DNA from: Onishia taeanensis
GTDB lineage: Bacteria > Pseudomonadota > Gammaproteobacteria > Pseudomonadales > Halomonadaceae
DNA: 64,000 nt
Direction of reading: 5' to 3'
Assembly (NCBI RefSeq): GCF_003268885.1
Contig: NZ_QLSX01000006.1
Location: forward strand, 1 to 64,000
Shown here: positions 36,962 to 47,200 of the stretch, in pieces
Numbering within the stretch: the stretch's first letter is position 1
How the letters are laid out: every line of letters begins with the position of its first letter
Position numbers and translations under genes: made by a program
Notes under the pieces: generated by a model
Databases searched by the model: none
Told to the model about the DNA's origin: nothing
The model's input: the letters and a program-made list of their open reading frames with translations, nothing else

Positions 36962-39322
36962 ATGACCATCCCGCTCGACACCACTGAACCCATGACGCTT
37001 ATCGACCCGCCAAGCCGTGAGACGCTCTTGACCCTGCTTGGCCACCTCGCGGCTCGGCGCCACCGTGGCCTCCTGTGGATAGCCGCGCCTCAGGCCCTTG
37101 CCGTCTCCCGCGCCATCTCGCTTTGGCAGTCCCTCGGCTGGGCCGAGCCCTTGTGGCTGGGAGCGCCCCAGGCGAGCCTCGAGGCGGCAGGCATCGACCC
37201 ACTGCCTGCCGCCAAGGCGCGCACTCGGCTGGGCGGCGAGCACGACCTGGCGGTGATCGATGCCGTCTCTGCCCAGGCCGGCTTCGACCCCGAGGCCTTC
37301 GGCGCGGTCTCCGGCACCCTGCGTGCAGGCGGCTTATTGGTGCTGCTGACACCGCCTGACTGGGGCGCCCGGCCGGATGGCGACTATGCCCGCCTCGCCG
37401 AGCATCCCTATCAGGCCGAGGAGCTGAGTTCGCGCTACCTGGCGCGCCTTGCCCGGCTACTGTCGGCCTCGCAGGAGATTGCGATCTGGCCGCCTGATGG
37501 CCGCCTGCAGCTTGCTGAGCCGCTGGCTCAGGCGATGGAAACGGCGATAGCAACGGAGAAAGGGACGGATGCGTCGACCGGTGATGCCAGCGAGGCGGCG
37601 CCAGAGGATGCCGACTGCGCCACCGCGGATCAGGCGAGAGCGGTTGAGCGTCTCATGCGGCTGAAGCGCCGGCGCCCACTGGTGCTCACCGCCGACCGGG
37701 GCCGGGGCAAGAGTGCGGCGCTGGGCATCGCCTGTGCCCGGCTGCTCGCCGGTGGTGAAACACAGGTTCTGATCACCGCGCCGCGCCCGGCGGCGGTGGA
37801 GGCGCTCTTCGAGCGCCTGGCGGTGCTCTGCCCCAGTGGGCGGCGGCAGGCCAACGTCTTTGCACTTGAGGCGGCACACGAGGCAGCGGACTCGCCCTGC
37901 GTGCGCTTTATCGCCCCGGACGCCCTGGTGGAATTGGCCCTGGCCGGCGAGCAGGGCGGGGCCGGCGCGCTGCTGCTGGTCGACGAGGCGGCGGCGATTC
38001 CCGCGCCGCTGCTTTCGCGGATGCTGGCCGCCTTCCCGCGCATCGCCTTCGCCACCACCGTCCACGGCTACGAGGGCTCGGGCCGCGGTTTCGCGCTGCG
38101 TTTTCGTGAGCATCTGGATCGCCAGACCCCTGGCTGGCAGGGCCTGCATCTGGCGACACCGATCCGTTGGGCCGCGGATGATCCCCTGGAGCGGCTCACC
38201 GACAGGCTGCTGATGCTCAACGCCGAGCCTGACGAGGCAGATGACAAGGCCGAGCCTGACGCCAGCTCGAGAGCAACAGGTGAATCGTCGATCATCGAGT
38301 GCTCCCGGGACGCTCTGGCGGCTGACGAGTCGCGACTCAGAGCGCTATTCGGCCTGCTGGTCCAGGCCCATTACCGCACCCAGCCAAGTGACCTGCGCCG
38401 GCTGCTCGACGGCCCCGGCGGCCGGGTGGTGTGCCTGGGTGAGCCGCACACTAGGGCCGTGGCCCTGACCGTGGACGAAGGCGGCTTTGCGCCTGATCTG
38501 GCCGAGCAGGTGGCCCGCGGCGAACGGCGTCCTCGCGGTCACCTGCTGGCGCAATCCCTGGCGGCTCACGCCGGCAGCCGAGGCGCGCTGACCTCACGGG
38601 TTCGGCGCGTGATGCGCATCGCCGTGGACCCCCGCGCTCGGCGTCTCGGCCATGGCCGGGCGCTGCTGGCTGCTGAGCTTGCCAAGGCAAGCGAGGAGGA
38701 TATCGATCTGTTCGGTGCCAGCTTCGGCGCCGAGGCGGGGCTGATGGCCTTCTGGCAGCAAAGCGGCTTTCGTGCGGTGCGCCTGGGCCTGACTCGCGAG
38801 GCGTCCAGCGGCGAGCACGCGCTGATGGTCGCTCGGGCCACCAGCGCCCGTGGCGATGAGCTGCTCTCTGGTCTCGCCGCGAGTTTCCAGGCGCTGCTGC
38901 CGAGCCTGTTGGCCTTCGAGCTCAAGGATTTCGACCCGGCCCTGGCGGCAGACTTGCTGGCCGAAGGGCCGGTGGCCGAGCTGGATGTTGCCATGCTCAG
39001 GGACATCGACGACGTGGCGCTGGGGCACCGGGCGCCGGCGCTGGCACGCCCGGCCCTTCAGGCCCTGGTGCGTCGCGGGCTCGCGCTGCGACGTCAGGAC
39101 GGCGATGCGGTCGCGCGCCCCTCAGCGGATCTGCTCGATGAGAAAGGCGTTGCGGAAGCTGCTGACGAGGATGCCTGGATGCTGGTCGCCGTACTCTTTC
39201 AGGGCCGAGACTCAGCTTGGCTGGCTCGACGCCTCGGCTTGCCCGGTCGGCGCCAGGTCGAATCCCGCCTGCGCCAGACGCTGGGTCGCTGGCGCCTGCT
39301 GTTTGCGCCGCCCAAGGGATAA
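36962..39322 (+). CDS. tmcA: tRNA(Met) cytidine acetyltransferase TmcA
   Basis: TmcA makes N4-acetylcytidine at the wobble position of elongator tRNA-Met using acetyl-CoA and ATP. The N-terminal domain is followed by a RecD-like helicase module with Walker A TADRGRGKSAALG and Walker B LLLVDEAAAIPAPLL. A GNAT domain has RIAVDPRARRLGHGRALL, and a C-terminal tRNA-binding part follows. The length of about 786 residues is slightly above the usual 670-720, owing to charged insertions near 195-220 and 420-445. Several in-frame ATGs exist at the start (36908, 36962, 36992) without a clear ribosome-binding site. Confidence 0.92.
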   Translation: MTIPLDTTEPMTLIDPPSRETLLTLLGHLAARRHRGLLWIAAPQALAVSRAISLWQSLGWAEPLWLGAPQASLEAAGIDPLPAAKARTRLGGEHDLAVIDAVSAQAGFDPEAFGAVSGTLRAGGLLVLLTPPDWGARPDGDYARLAEHPYQAEELSSRYLARLARLLSASQEIAIWPPDGRLQLAEPLAQAMETAIATEKGTDASTGDASEAAPEDADCATADQARAVERLMRLKRRRPLVLTADRGRGKSAALGIACARLLAGGETQVLITAPRPAAVEALFERLAVLCPSGRRQANVFALEAAHEAADSPCVRFIAPDALVELALAGEQGGAGALLLVDEAAAIPAPLLSRMLAAFPRIAFATTVHGYEGSGRGFALRFREHLDRQTPGWQGLHLATPIRWAADDPLERLTDRLLMLNAEPDEADDKAEPDASSRATGESSIIECSRDALAADESRLRALFGLLVQAHYRTQPSDLRRLLDGPGGRVVCLGEPHTRAVALTVDEGGFAPDLAEQVARGERRPRGHLLAQSLAAHAGSRGALTSRVRRVMRIAVDPRARRLGHGRALLAAELAKASEEDIDLFGASFGAEAGLMAFWQQSGFRAVRLGLTREASSGEHALMVARATSARGDELLSGLAASFQALLPSLLAFELKDFDPALAADLLAEGPVAELDVAMLRDIDDVALGHRAPALARPALQALVRRGLALRRQDGDAVARPSADLLDEKGVAEAADEDAWMLVAVLFQGRDSAWLARRLGLPGRRQVESRLRQTLGRWRLLFAPPKG

Positions 39323-39410
39323 TAGGGTCTGTGCGACACGCCGGGGAACGATGATCAGGCGGCGGCACGTGTGGCGCCTTGTTTTGAGACCGAAACCGAG
39401 AGCGACACCG

Positions 39411-39440
39411 AGACAGGGCCGGCCATGGCCAGCCCTGTCT
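39411..39440. terminator. terminator between tmcA and the His-rich gene
   Basis: A nested hairpin has outer arms AGACAGGGC/GCCCTGTCT and inner GGCC-AT-GGCC. It lies between convergent genes and probably serves both. Confidence 0.6.
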
Positions 39441-39521
39441 GGTAGACGTCGCGCAGAGCGACGAGATGGATGTGCTGGTCGAGAGTGGGTGTGCCAGCAG
39501 CGTGGAGGGGTCGCCTGGGGC

Positions 39522-39839
39522 TCAGTGACCGCCCAGAGTGACCAGCGGGTAGCCGTCGACCGTGACCAGTGGTACACCGCCCGAGTGGTGACGCTCCTCG
39601 CGAACGATCACCCGTCGCTCGATCACGCGGGTACGGTCGTGATGCCGGCGCGCCTGATAGTGTTTGTCATGGTGATGCCGTTGCCGTTGCCGATGGTGAT
39701 GCCTATCGCCATGTCCGCCGTGGCCACGGTGGTCATGGCCCTGGTGGTGATGACCGCGGTGCTCGCGATCGGCCATGGCTGGAGTGACAAGGCTCAAGCC
39801 AAGCATAAGGGTCAGTGTCAGTAAGAGAGGATGGCGCAT
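39522..39839 (-). CDS. secreted histidine-rich protein, probable metal binder
   Basis: The 105-residue protein has a clear signal peptide (MRHPLLLTLTLMLGLSL, cleavage near AMA|DREH). The mature part is dominated by His, Arg, Gly and Asp, in runs such as HRGHHHQGHDHRGHGGHGD and RHHHRQRQRHHH, and it ends in a hydrophobic tail GGVPLVTVDGYPLVTLGGH. The composition suggests periplasmic binding of nickel, zinc or copper, but no metal transporter is adjacent. I know no named family for it. Gene reality is supported by the signal peptide and the terminator in front. Confidence 0.7.
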   Translation of the reverse strand: MRHPLLLTLTLMLGLSLVTPAMADREHRGHHHQGHDHRGHGGHGDRHHHRQRQRHHHDKHYQARRHHDRTRVIERRVIVREERHHSGGVPLVTVDGYPLVTLGGH

Positions 39840-40071
39840 GGTGTCGACTCCTGGGTGGGGGAACTGCGCTCCCCTTAAGTTATCTGCAGGGTTCCCTGAG
39901 TCGCAGTATATCGGCGCCCGCCGACGAGTCGAACAGCGTTTCCTAATCTATGGCCGGCTTCCTTGCTCTCTTCACAATTCCTACCTTCTACGAGCCAGTG
40001 GGGCCACCTTCCCCGCCGACCATGCTTTGTACCTACAATTTTCACCTACACAAAGCTGTGCACATACAAAA

Positions 40072-40094
40072 ACGCCGCCCGATAGGGGCGGCGT
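40072..40094 (-). terminator. intrinsic terminator of dps
   Basis: The stem ACGCCGCCC/GGGCGGCGT with loop GATAG is followed, on the minus strand, by a T5 run just beyond 40072. It lies 39 bases after the dps stop. Confidence 0.85.
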
Positions 40095-40132
40095 GTGTTT
40101 AGCCTTGCGATGTGACTCTCTGGCGGCAGGGA

Positions 40133-40606
40133 TCAGCCAAGGTAGGCGTTGAGCATCCAGACGGTCTTTTCCTGCTCGCGGATGTAGTCACCCACTTGGG
40201 CGGCGGTGCCTTCATCATCGGCATCGGAGGCCAACGAGAGAATCTCTCGCTGCAGGCCGATCAGCGACTGATAGCCCTGCAGAATGCCGCGCACGCAGGA
40301 CGTGCCATCGTGGATGTCCTTGTCTTCGGCGATGTCCGACATCTTCACGTAGTCGCTGTAGGCGTGCACCGGCGTGTGGCCCAGGGTCAGTATGCGCTCG
40401 GCGACTTCATCAACTTTGAGCAGCAGGTCGGTGTAGTACTCCTCGAACTTGGTGTGCAGTTCGAAGAACTGGTTACCCTTTACGTTCCAGTGATAGCCAC
40501 GAACGTTCATGTAGAAGATCTGATAGTTGGCCAGCAGGGCGTTGAGGCGCTCGGCAAGCTGGCTGGCGCTGCTCTCGTGTAGCCCGATGGCATTGGTATC
40601 GGTCAT
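40133..40606 (-). CDS. dps: Dps family DNA-binding ferritin-like protein
   Basis: Dps assembles into a 12-mer that oxidises and stores iron and protects DNA in stress. The 157-residue sequence has the Dps four-helix layout. The intersubunit ferroxidase ligands keep exact family spacing: H39, H51, D66 and E70 in GYHWNVKGNQFFELHTKFEEYYTDLLLKVDEVAERI. The basic N-terminal tail of E. coli Dps is absent, so direct DNA binding is uncertain. AGGAGG precedes the ATG. Confidence 0.93.
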   Translation of the reverse strand: MTDTNAIGLHESSASQLAERLNALLANYQIFYMNVRGYHWNVKGNQFFELHTKFEEYYTDLLLKVDEVAERILTLGHTPVHAYSDYVKMSDIAEDKDIHDGTSCVRGILQGYQSLIGLQREILSLASDADDEGTAAQVGDYIREQEKTVWMLNAYLG

Positions 40607-40806
40607 GGATACCTCCTTGATCTCAAATGAGTTTGTCTGGCTTCATCGTATGATGTCGCGCTGTATCGCGATAACGAAATCTCGCCATCATCACCATAGT
40701 GCTGCCCTATGAGATGCCGGCGACGGCGGCCTTTTTCAAGGTCTTGCTGATGTACTCGCCGGTGAGTCCTCTCATGCACTCTCAAAGCACGGTCTAAAGA
40801 GCGCCC

Positions 40807-41961
40807 TTATTTATTGCCGGCCCGAGGCGTTGGCCAGGCCGCCAACAGGCACGCCAGGCTGCCGGCGCGGTCGGCGAGCAGCGTCGGCGTGCGTGCCAGG
40901 GCTTCATCGAGGGTCATCGGGCCGTCGGCCAGGGCGAAGGCGGCGCTGATGCCCTCTTCATGAGCGGCTTGCCAGCCGTCGCCAAGCCGTCCTACCAACG
41001 CGACCACCGGCACGCCCTTGGCGCGGGCGGCACGTGCGATGCCGACCGGGGTCTTGCCGGCCAGGCTCTGGCCGTCGAGCTGGCCTTCACCGGTGATCAC
41101 CAGGTCGGCGTTGTCGAGCAGGGCGTTGAAGCCCACCTGTTCCATCACCAGGGTGATGCCGGGGCGCAGTTCGGCGCCGAGGAAGGCGCGGGCAGCGAAG
41201 CCCATGCCGCCGGCGGCGCCGGCGCCTGACAGCTCACGATGATCGTCACCGAGCTGGCGGGCGGTGAGGTCGGCGAAGTGGCCAAGCGCCGCATCCAGTG
41301 TTTGTACGTCGACGTCGCTGGCGCCTTTTTGGGGGCCGAACACGGCGCTGGCGCCGCGCGGACCGAGCAGCGGGTTGTCGACGTCCACCGCGGTCTCGAC
41401 CGCAAGCCCGGCCAGTCGAGGGTCCAGGCCGTCCAGATCCAGGGTGGCGAGTTCAGCGAGTGCTGCCCCGCCAGGGGGAAGGGGCTGGTCCTGCGCGTCC
41501 AGCAGGCGCGCGCCGAGGGCGGCCAGCATGCCCGCGCCGGCGTCGTTGGTGGCGCTGCCGCCGATGGTCAGAAGCAGCCGCTCGGCGCCAGCATCGAGTG
41601 CCGCGAGGATCAGCTCGCCAACGCCAAAGGTGGTGCTGTGCAGGGCGCTGCGCTCCTGGCGTTCCAGGTGCTGTAGGCCACTGGCTTCGGCCAGCTCGAT
41701 GAAGGCGGTGCAGTGCTCGGCCTGATAGCCCCAGGCCGCTTCACGCGGCCGCCCAAGGGCATCCTGTACCCGGGTCAGGTGGCGCTCGGCGCCGGTGGCG
41801 GCGAGCAGGGCATCCAGAGTGCCTTCGCCGCCGTCGCCCATCGGGCAACAGTGGGTCTCGGCATCGGGCAGGGCCTTGAGAATGCCCCGGGCCATGGCCT
41901 CGGCGGCGTCGCGGGCGGGCAGGGCATCCTTGTAGCTGTCGGGCGCGATCAGGATCTTCAT
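40807..41961 (-). CDS. glycerate kinase (GarK/GlxK family)
   Basis: The 384-residue enzyme phosphorylates D-glycerate, linking glyoxylate or tartronate metabolism to glycolysis. The N-terminus MKILIAPDSYKDALPARDAAEAMARGI and the block CPMGDGGEGTLDALL are diagnostic, and GGSATNDAGAGMLAALGA and DLVITGEGQLDGQSLAGKTPVGIA are also conserved. Length matches the family. No glyoxylate-pathway gene is adjacent, so its substrate supply is unknown. The name garK or glxK cannot be decided. Confidence 0.93.
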   Translation of the reverse strand: MKILIAPDSYKDALPARDAAEAMARGILKALPDAETHCCPMGDGGEGTLDALLAATGAERHLTRVQDALGRPREAAWGYQAEHCTAFIELAEASGLQHLERQERSALHSTTFGVGELILAALDAGAERLLLTIGGSATNDAGAGMLAALGARLLDAQDQPLPPGGAALAELATLDLDGLDPRLAGLAVETAVDVDNPLLGPRGASAVFGPQKGASDVDVQTLDAALGHFADLTARQLGDDHRELSGAGAAGGMGFAARAFLGAELRPGITLVMEQVGFNALLDNADLVITGEGQLDGQSLAGKTPVGIARAARAKGVPVVALVGRLGDGWQAAHEEGISAAFALADGPMTLDEALARTPTLLADRAGSLACLLAAWPTPRAGNK

Positions 41962-42132
41962 CGAGGCTCTCGCAGTGGCGGAACGATCCTCTGATCATCC
42001 TCGACGCTTGCGTAAAAGGCCACCCTCCAGCCGTTGACGGGCAGTCGCCGGCGCTGTCTACGCAATCCATCTGGCGACATACACTGTAAGGAGCAAGACG
42101 GCGAAGCGGACAAGGCGAAGCAGGTGCGGAGC

Positions 42133-42756
42133 ATGGAGCGACAAGGTGTGGGGAAACGTTGGCTAGGTGTATTGAAAAGCATAGGAACGGTCGGGATGGC
42201 AGCAATGCTGCTTGCCGGCTGTGCGAGCGGCCCGCCCCGGCTGCCCGATCACGCGAACTTGCCCGCCGCGGCCTGCCAGTGGACGGCCCCCGAGGCGGGG
42301 TCGTTCGACTACCTGCGACGGGTGATTGCCGCCCTCGAGGCGGATGATTTCGTGATCGTCGAATCCGAGGCCCGGCTTGGGCTGGTCACCGCCCAGCGCA
42401 GTCGAATACTGGCCGGTTATGGAATGCCCGGGTACCAGCCGCTGCCGTTCGGGCTATCGGGCTTCTTCGGGCTGGGAGGAGGGCATCATAGCGCCGGCAT
42501 GGCGATCAATCTGAATCGCAGCTTCGGTGACGACCCCACCCAGGTCGAGCGCGTCTCCGTGCTCGCCCGCGACGCCCAGGTCAAGACCACACGGGATATT
42601 CAGGTCGTCGAGGCCGACGGGCGTTTGCGCAGTGGCCGGGTGGTCGCCAGCGACGAGTTCTGCCGCGCGCTGCATGAGGCCATCGACCGCCTGTCAGATC
42701 TTCAGCCTTCAGGTTTCCAGCCGCCAGACTTCAGACCAGAGGAGCGCACGCCATGA
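42133..42756 (+). CDS. lipoprotein of unknown function
   Basis: The 207-residue protein has an N-terminal hydrophobic segment with lipobox LLAGCAS, so it is probably acylated and anchored in the membrane. The mature part includes a Gly-rich stretch (LSGFFGLGGGHHSAGM). I recognise no domain. Its ATG at 42133 follows a weak purine-rich stretch, and longer in-frame starts exist. It overlaps the next lipoprotein gene by ATGA, and both share the theme of a predicted small alpha/beta domain. Function is unknown. Confidence 0.7.
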   Translation: MERQGVGKRWLGVLKSIGTVGMAAMLLAGCASGPPRLPDHANLPAAACQWTAPEAGSFDYLRRVIAALEADDFVIVESEARLGLVTAQRSRILAGYGMPGYQPLPFGLSGFFGLGGGHHSAGMAINLNRSFGDDPTQVERVSVLARDAQVKTTRDIQVVEADGRLRSGRVVASDEFCRALHEAIDRLSDLQPSGFQPPDFRPEERTP

Positions 42757-43298
42757 GCCTTGACCAAGGGGTGAAAGGCCATGGATCAAGGCGTTATGTG
42801 GCGCCCTGGTGGCGGCTGATCGCCATTCTGGTGATGGCGGCGTTTGCCGGCTGTGCCAGCTATCCCGAGCCACCCGAGGCCCGCGACGTGGTGGTGGCCG
42901 CTTCGCCCCGGCAGGTGCTAGCCGAGGGGCTGGCAGTGCTGATCGAGCGCGGTTTCGTGATTCGCCATGCCGATCTGGACCTTGGCCGCCTGGATGCGAT
43001 GCTGGCGACCTGGCCGGGCTATCGGCTGCGTCTGGATGCCTTGGCTAATGGTGAGGGCGCGACCCGGCTGTCGGTCAGTGGCTACCGCGGCCGCCAGCCG
43101 CTGGCGCCCGAGAGTCTCGATGCCTTGCTGGCCGAGCTGTTGGCTAAGTTGCAGGCGCGGCGGCCTGCGGATATTCAGTTCCTGTTACCGTTGGCCATGC
43201 CGCTGACCAGCGGCCTTGACCCCAGCGGCACGGACACGAGAGGCGTACCATTGCTTGACGGCCCGAGGCCTGAAACCGCTTCGTCCTTCGGCGGCTGA
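42753..43298 (+). CDS. second lipoprotein, coupled to the first
   Basis: The 181-residue protein has a signal sequence with lipobox FAGCASY near residue 33. The mature part contains PRQVLAEGLAVLIERGFVIRHADLDLGRLDAML, which is similar in layout to RRVIAALEADDFVIVESEARLGLVTAQ in the upstream lipoprotein. The two may therefore be distant paralogues. Start and upstream stop overlap as ATGA, implying translational coupling. Function is unknown. It ends 15 bases from the convergent HIT gene. Confidence 0.7.
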   Translation: MSLDQGVKGHGSRRYVAPWWRLIAILVMAAFAGCASYPEPPEARDVVVAASPRQVLAEGLAVLIERGFVIRHADLDLGRLDAMLATWPGYRLRLDALANGEGATRLSVSGYRGRQPLAPESLDALLAELLAKLQARRPADIQFLLPLAMPLTSGLDPSGTDTRGVPLLDGPRPETASSFGG

Positions 43299-43313
43299 AC
43301 CCGATGTCGCGGC

Positions 43314-43736
43314 TCAGCTCAGTCCGCTTTCCTTCAGACAATTCTCGAGGCACGCTCGCATCGCCGCTTCCTGCGTGGGGTCATAGGCAAGGGCGCTGCC
43401 TTGTCCCCACACCGGCCCCGGCCAGGCATCATCGCCTTGGTGGCGCACGATCAAGTGCAGATGCAGCTGAGGCACCATGTTGCCGAGTGTGGCCAGGTTC
43501 AGTTTGTCCCCTTTCCGGGCGGCCATCAGCGCCTTGCCCAGCGCGGTCGCTTCCTTCCATAGCTGGGCCTGATCATCCGCCGACAGCTCGTAGACCTCGC
43601 GGATATCGCCGCGGCGTGGCACCAGCACCAGCCAGGCGTAGCGGGCGTCATTCATCAGTCGCACCTGGCACAGCGGCAGGTCGGTGATGGGCAGAGTGTC
43701 GGCGGCAAGCCGCGGGTGCAGGGTGAAGTCGCTCAT
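43314..43736 (-). CDS. HIT domain protein
   Basis: The 140-residue protein belongs to the histidine-triad nucleotide hydrolases, in the branch often annotated as HIT or diadenosine-tetraphosphate hydrolase-like. The triad reads QLHLHLIVRH with the catalytic His. The N-terminal part MNDARYAWLVLVPRRGDIREVYELS is typical of the proteobacterial single-domain group. The substrate is unknown. Confidence 0.85.
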   Translation of the reverse strand: MSDFTLHPRLAADTLPITDLPLCQVRLMNDARYAWLVLVPRRGDIREVYELSADDQAQLWKEATALGKALMAARKGDKLNLATLGNMVPQLHLHLIVRHQGDDAWPGPVWGQGSALAYDPTQEAAMRACLENCLKESGLS

Positions 43737-44239
43737 CGCTCTCTCGATTCAGTGGAGGTGGCGGAATTCGTCATCCGCGATCAACGGCGGGGAATGCCGC
43801 CTTGGACGGGCTCACGCGCAAGCGGCCGGAGATTGTCATGTATCTCGATGTCGATCAAGTGATCCAGGTGCTGCCCTGGCGGCCCTGAATGGCGACGTCA
43901 CCCGATGCCTGCATGCGCCTTTATATCACCGCCTGACGCTGGCCGAGCGCCAGGGGCTCTCAAGCAGCCCGCGGCCTGTCATGGCGCCGGTGAAACCCTG
44001 GTCATGGAGCTGGCTATCTACCGGATGAGCGGCTTACCGCGGCGATGAGTGGAATAGACTTGACTGGCGTTCTCCCGGGATAAGGCCGTAACCTGATAAG
44101 AGCAGGTCACAACTCTGTGGCGTAAACGGCGTGCGCAACCTGAGTCGGGACGCCTAAGCTAGTTAACGGTCTTTTGAAAAACGAAAACAACCGAGCTGTC
44201 GTGTCGACGTTGCGCAGCGGCTGATATGGGAGAACGACG
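43737..44239. other. divergent intergenic region upstream of putA
   Basis: This 500-base gap must contain the putA promoter. Fragments around 43760-43890 translate to short stretches with GNAT-like flavour (for example VAEFVIRDQRRG), but the frame is broken, so at most it is a decayed gene. Oppositely oriented copies of TGCGCAAC occur near 44132 and 44206 and could be operator half-sites. Neither is certain. Confidence 0.3.
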
Positions 44240-47200
44240 ATGAATGAAGTGACAACGCCCCAGGACGGTAACGTGAGCGAGTTGCGCTCGCGCATCCGTG
44301 CCCACTATGCGGCCGACGAGGCTGCCGTGCTGGGCGGGCTGGTCGAACGTATCAAGTTGTCGGAGGATGATCGCCGCAAGGTGGCTGCCGTCGGTGCCAC
44401 CTATGTGGAACGGGTGCGCAAGGAAACGTCGCCCTCGATGATGGAGGCGTTCCTCGCCGAATACGGCCTTTCGACAGAAGAAGGCGTCGGCCTGATGTGC
44501 CTGGCCGAGGCGCTGCTGCGTGTGCCCGACGCGGAGACGATCGACGATCTGATCCACGACAAGATCGAGCCGTCCGACTGGGGCGCTCACCTGGGCAAGT
44601 CCTCTTCATCGATGGTCAATGCCTCCACCTGGGCGCTGATGCTGACCGGCAAGGTGCTGGAAAATGATCCCAAGGGGCCGGTGCGGGCCCTGCGCGGTCT
44701 GGTCCGCCGGATGGGCGAGCCGGTGGTGCGCACGGCGGTCGGTCAGTCGATGAAGATTCTTGGCCGTCAGTTCGTGCTGGGCCAGACCATCGAGGAGGGC
44801 ATGAAGAATGCCCGCGAGCTCGAGAAGCAGGGCTATACCTACTCCTACGACATGCTGGGCGAGGCGGCGCGTACCGACGAGGATGCGGTGCGCTACCACA
44901 AGGCCTACGCCAACGCGATCGCCGCCATTGCCAAGCGGGCCAAGGGCGATGTGCGCGGAAGCCCGGGCATCTCGGTGAAGCTCTCGGCGTTGCATCCGCG
45001 CTATGAATACACCCACCGTGAAACGGTGATGGCCGAGCTCCTGCCCCGCGCCCAGGAACTGGTGAGGCAAGCGGCCAAGGCCAATATCGGCTTCAACATC
45101 GACGCCGAGGAACAGGACCGCCTGGACCTGTCGCTGGATGTGATCGAGGAGCTGTTGGCCGACCCGAGCCTCAAGGATTGGAACGGCTTCGGGGTCGTGG
45201 TGCAGGCCTACGGGCGTCGTGCCGCGCCGGTGATCGAAGCACTCTACGAGATGGCTGAGCGCTACGACCGCAAGATCATGGTGCGACTGGTGAAGGGCGC
45301 CTACTGGGATACCGAGATCAAGCTGGCGCAGGAGATGGGCGTCGACACCTTCCCGGTCTTCACCCGCAAGGTCAACACCGATGTCAGCTACATGGCCTGT
45401 GCTCAGTTGCTGCTCGATCGTCGTGACCGCATCTATCCGCAGTTTGCCACCCACAACGCGCATACCTGTGCCGCCATCGTCGCCATGGCGGGTGACGACA
45501 AGGATAGCTACGAATTCCAGCGCCTGCATGGCATGGGCGAGTCGCTGCACCACATCGTCAAGCAGTCGGAAGGCACGCATTGCCGCCTCTATGCGCCGGT
45601 CGGCGCCCACCGTGATCTCCTGGCCTACCTGGTGCGCCGCCTGCTTGAGAACGGGGCCAACTCCTCGTTCGTCAACCAGGTGGTGGATGACTCGATTCCC
45701 GCCAGCGAGGTGTCAAATGACCCCGTTGCCGAAATGCAGGGCCTGGGCGAGACCATCGCCAGCCCGTCGATTCGCCAACCCGGTGAACTCTTTGCGCCCG
45801 AGCGCAAGAATTCACGCGGCTTCCGCATCAACGAGCCTGCCTCGATTCAGTCGCTGATTGCGGGCCGTGAGGCGTTCGCCGATACCACCTGGACCGCCGC
45901 GCCGATGCTTGCCGGCAGTCCAGCGCCGCAGGGGCCTGGCCGCGATGCGCTGTCCCCCGCCGACGCGTCGCGTGTGGTCGGCCAGGTGCATGAAGCGACC
46001 CCGGACGAGGTGGCGTCTGCTCTCGACGCCGCTGAGGACGGCTTCCGCGACTGGTCAGAGCGGCCGGCCTCCGAGCGCGCCGCCGTGCTGCGCCGTACCG
46101 CCGATCTCTACGAGGAACACTTCGCCGAGCTGACCGTCATCACGACCCGCGAAGCCGGCAAGATGATCTTCGATGGCATCGCCGAGGTACGCGAGGCGGT
46201 GGATTTCCTGCGCTACTATGCCAATGACTGCGAACGGCTGGAGGCGGAAGAGCCCGGCAAGGCACGTGGCATTTTCGTCTGCATCAGCCCGTGGAACTTT
46301 CCGCTGGCCATCTTCACCGGCCAGATCGCCGCAGCGCTGGCGGCTGGCAACGCGGTGCTGGCCAAGCCCGCCGAGCAGACGCCCCTGATTGCCGCCCGTG
46401 CCGTCGAACTGATGCGCGAGGCCGGCCTGCCGGAGGCGGCGCTACAGCTGCTGCCGGGCGATGGGCCGACGGTCGGCGGGCCGCTGACCAGTGACTCGCG
46501 GATCGCTGGCGTTTGCTTCACCGGTTCGACCGAAGTGGCACAGATTATCCACAAGGCGCTGGTGCAGAACGCGGGCCCGGATGCGGTGCTGATCGCCGAG
46601 ACCGGCGGCCTGAATGCGATGATCGTCGACTCGACGGCGCTGACCGAGCAGGCGGTGCGCGACATCCTGATTTCATCCTTCCAGTCGGCCGGCCAGCGGT
46701 GTTCGGCGCTCAGGATGCTCTATGTTCAGGAAGAGGCGCGAGAGCGGCTCTTGTCGATGCTCGATGGTGCCATGGATGCGCTGGTTATCGGCGACCCGTG
46801 GAACACCGACACCGACGTCTCGCCGGTGATCGACGCCGACGCCAAGGCCGAGATCGGCGGTTATCTGGACGCGCAGGAAAAGGCCGGCAAGGTACTCAAG
46901 AAGCTGCCGGTGCCGAACGATGGCACCTTCGTCAGCCCGGCGGTCGTCGAAGTCGGTGGCATCGAGGATCTCGAACGCGAAATCTTCGGCCCGATCCTGC
47001 ACGTGGCCACGTTCAAGGCGCGGGATATCGACAAGGTGGTCGACGCGATCAACGACCGGGGATACGGGCTGACCTTTGGTCTGCATACCCGCATCGACGA
47101 CCGCGTGCAGCAGATCGTCGGGCGCATCCGGGTCGGTAACGTCTACGTCAACCGCAACCAGATCGGCGCCATCGTCGGCTCCCAGCCCTTCGGGGGCGAA

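Noticed and set aside
43760-43890. Remnant of an acetyltransferase gene upstream of putA
   Set aside because: Only a few GNAT-like residues in broken frames; not enough to call a pseudogene.
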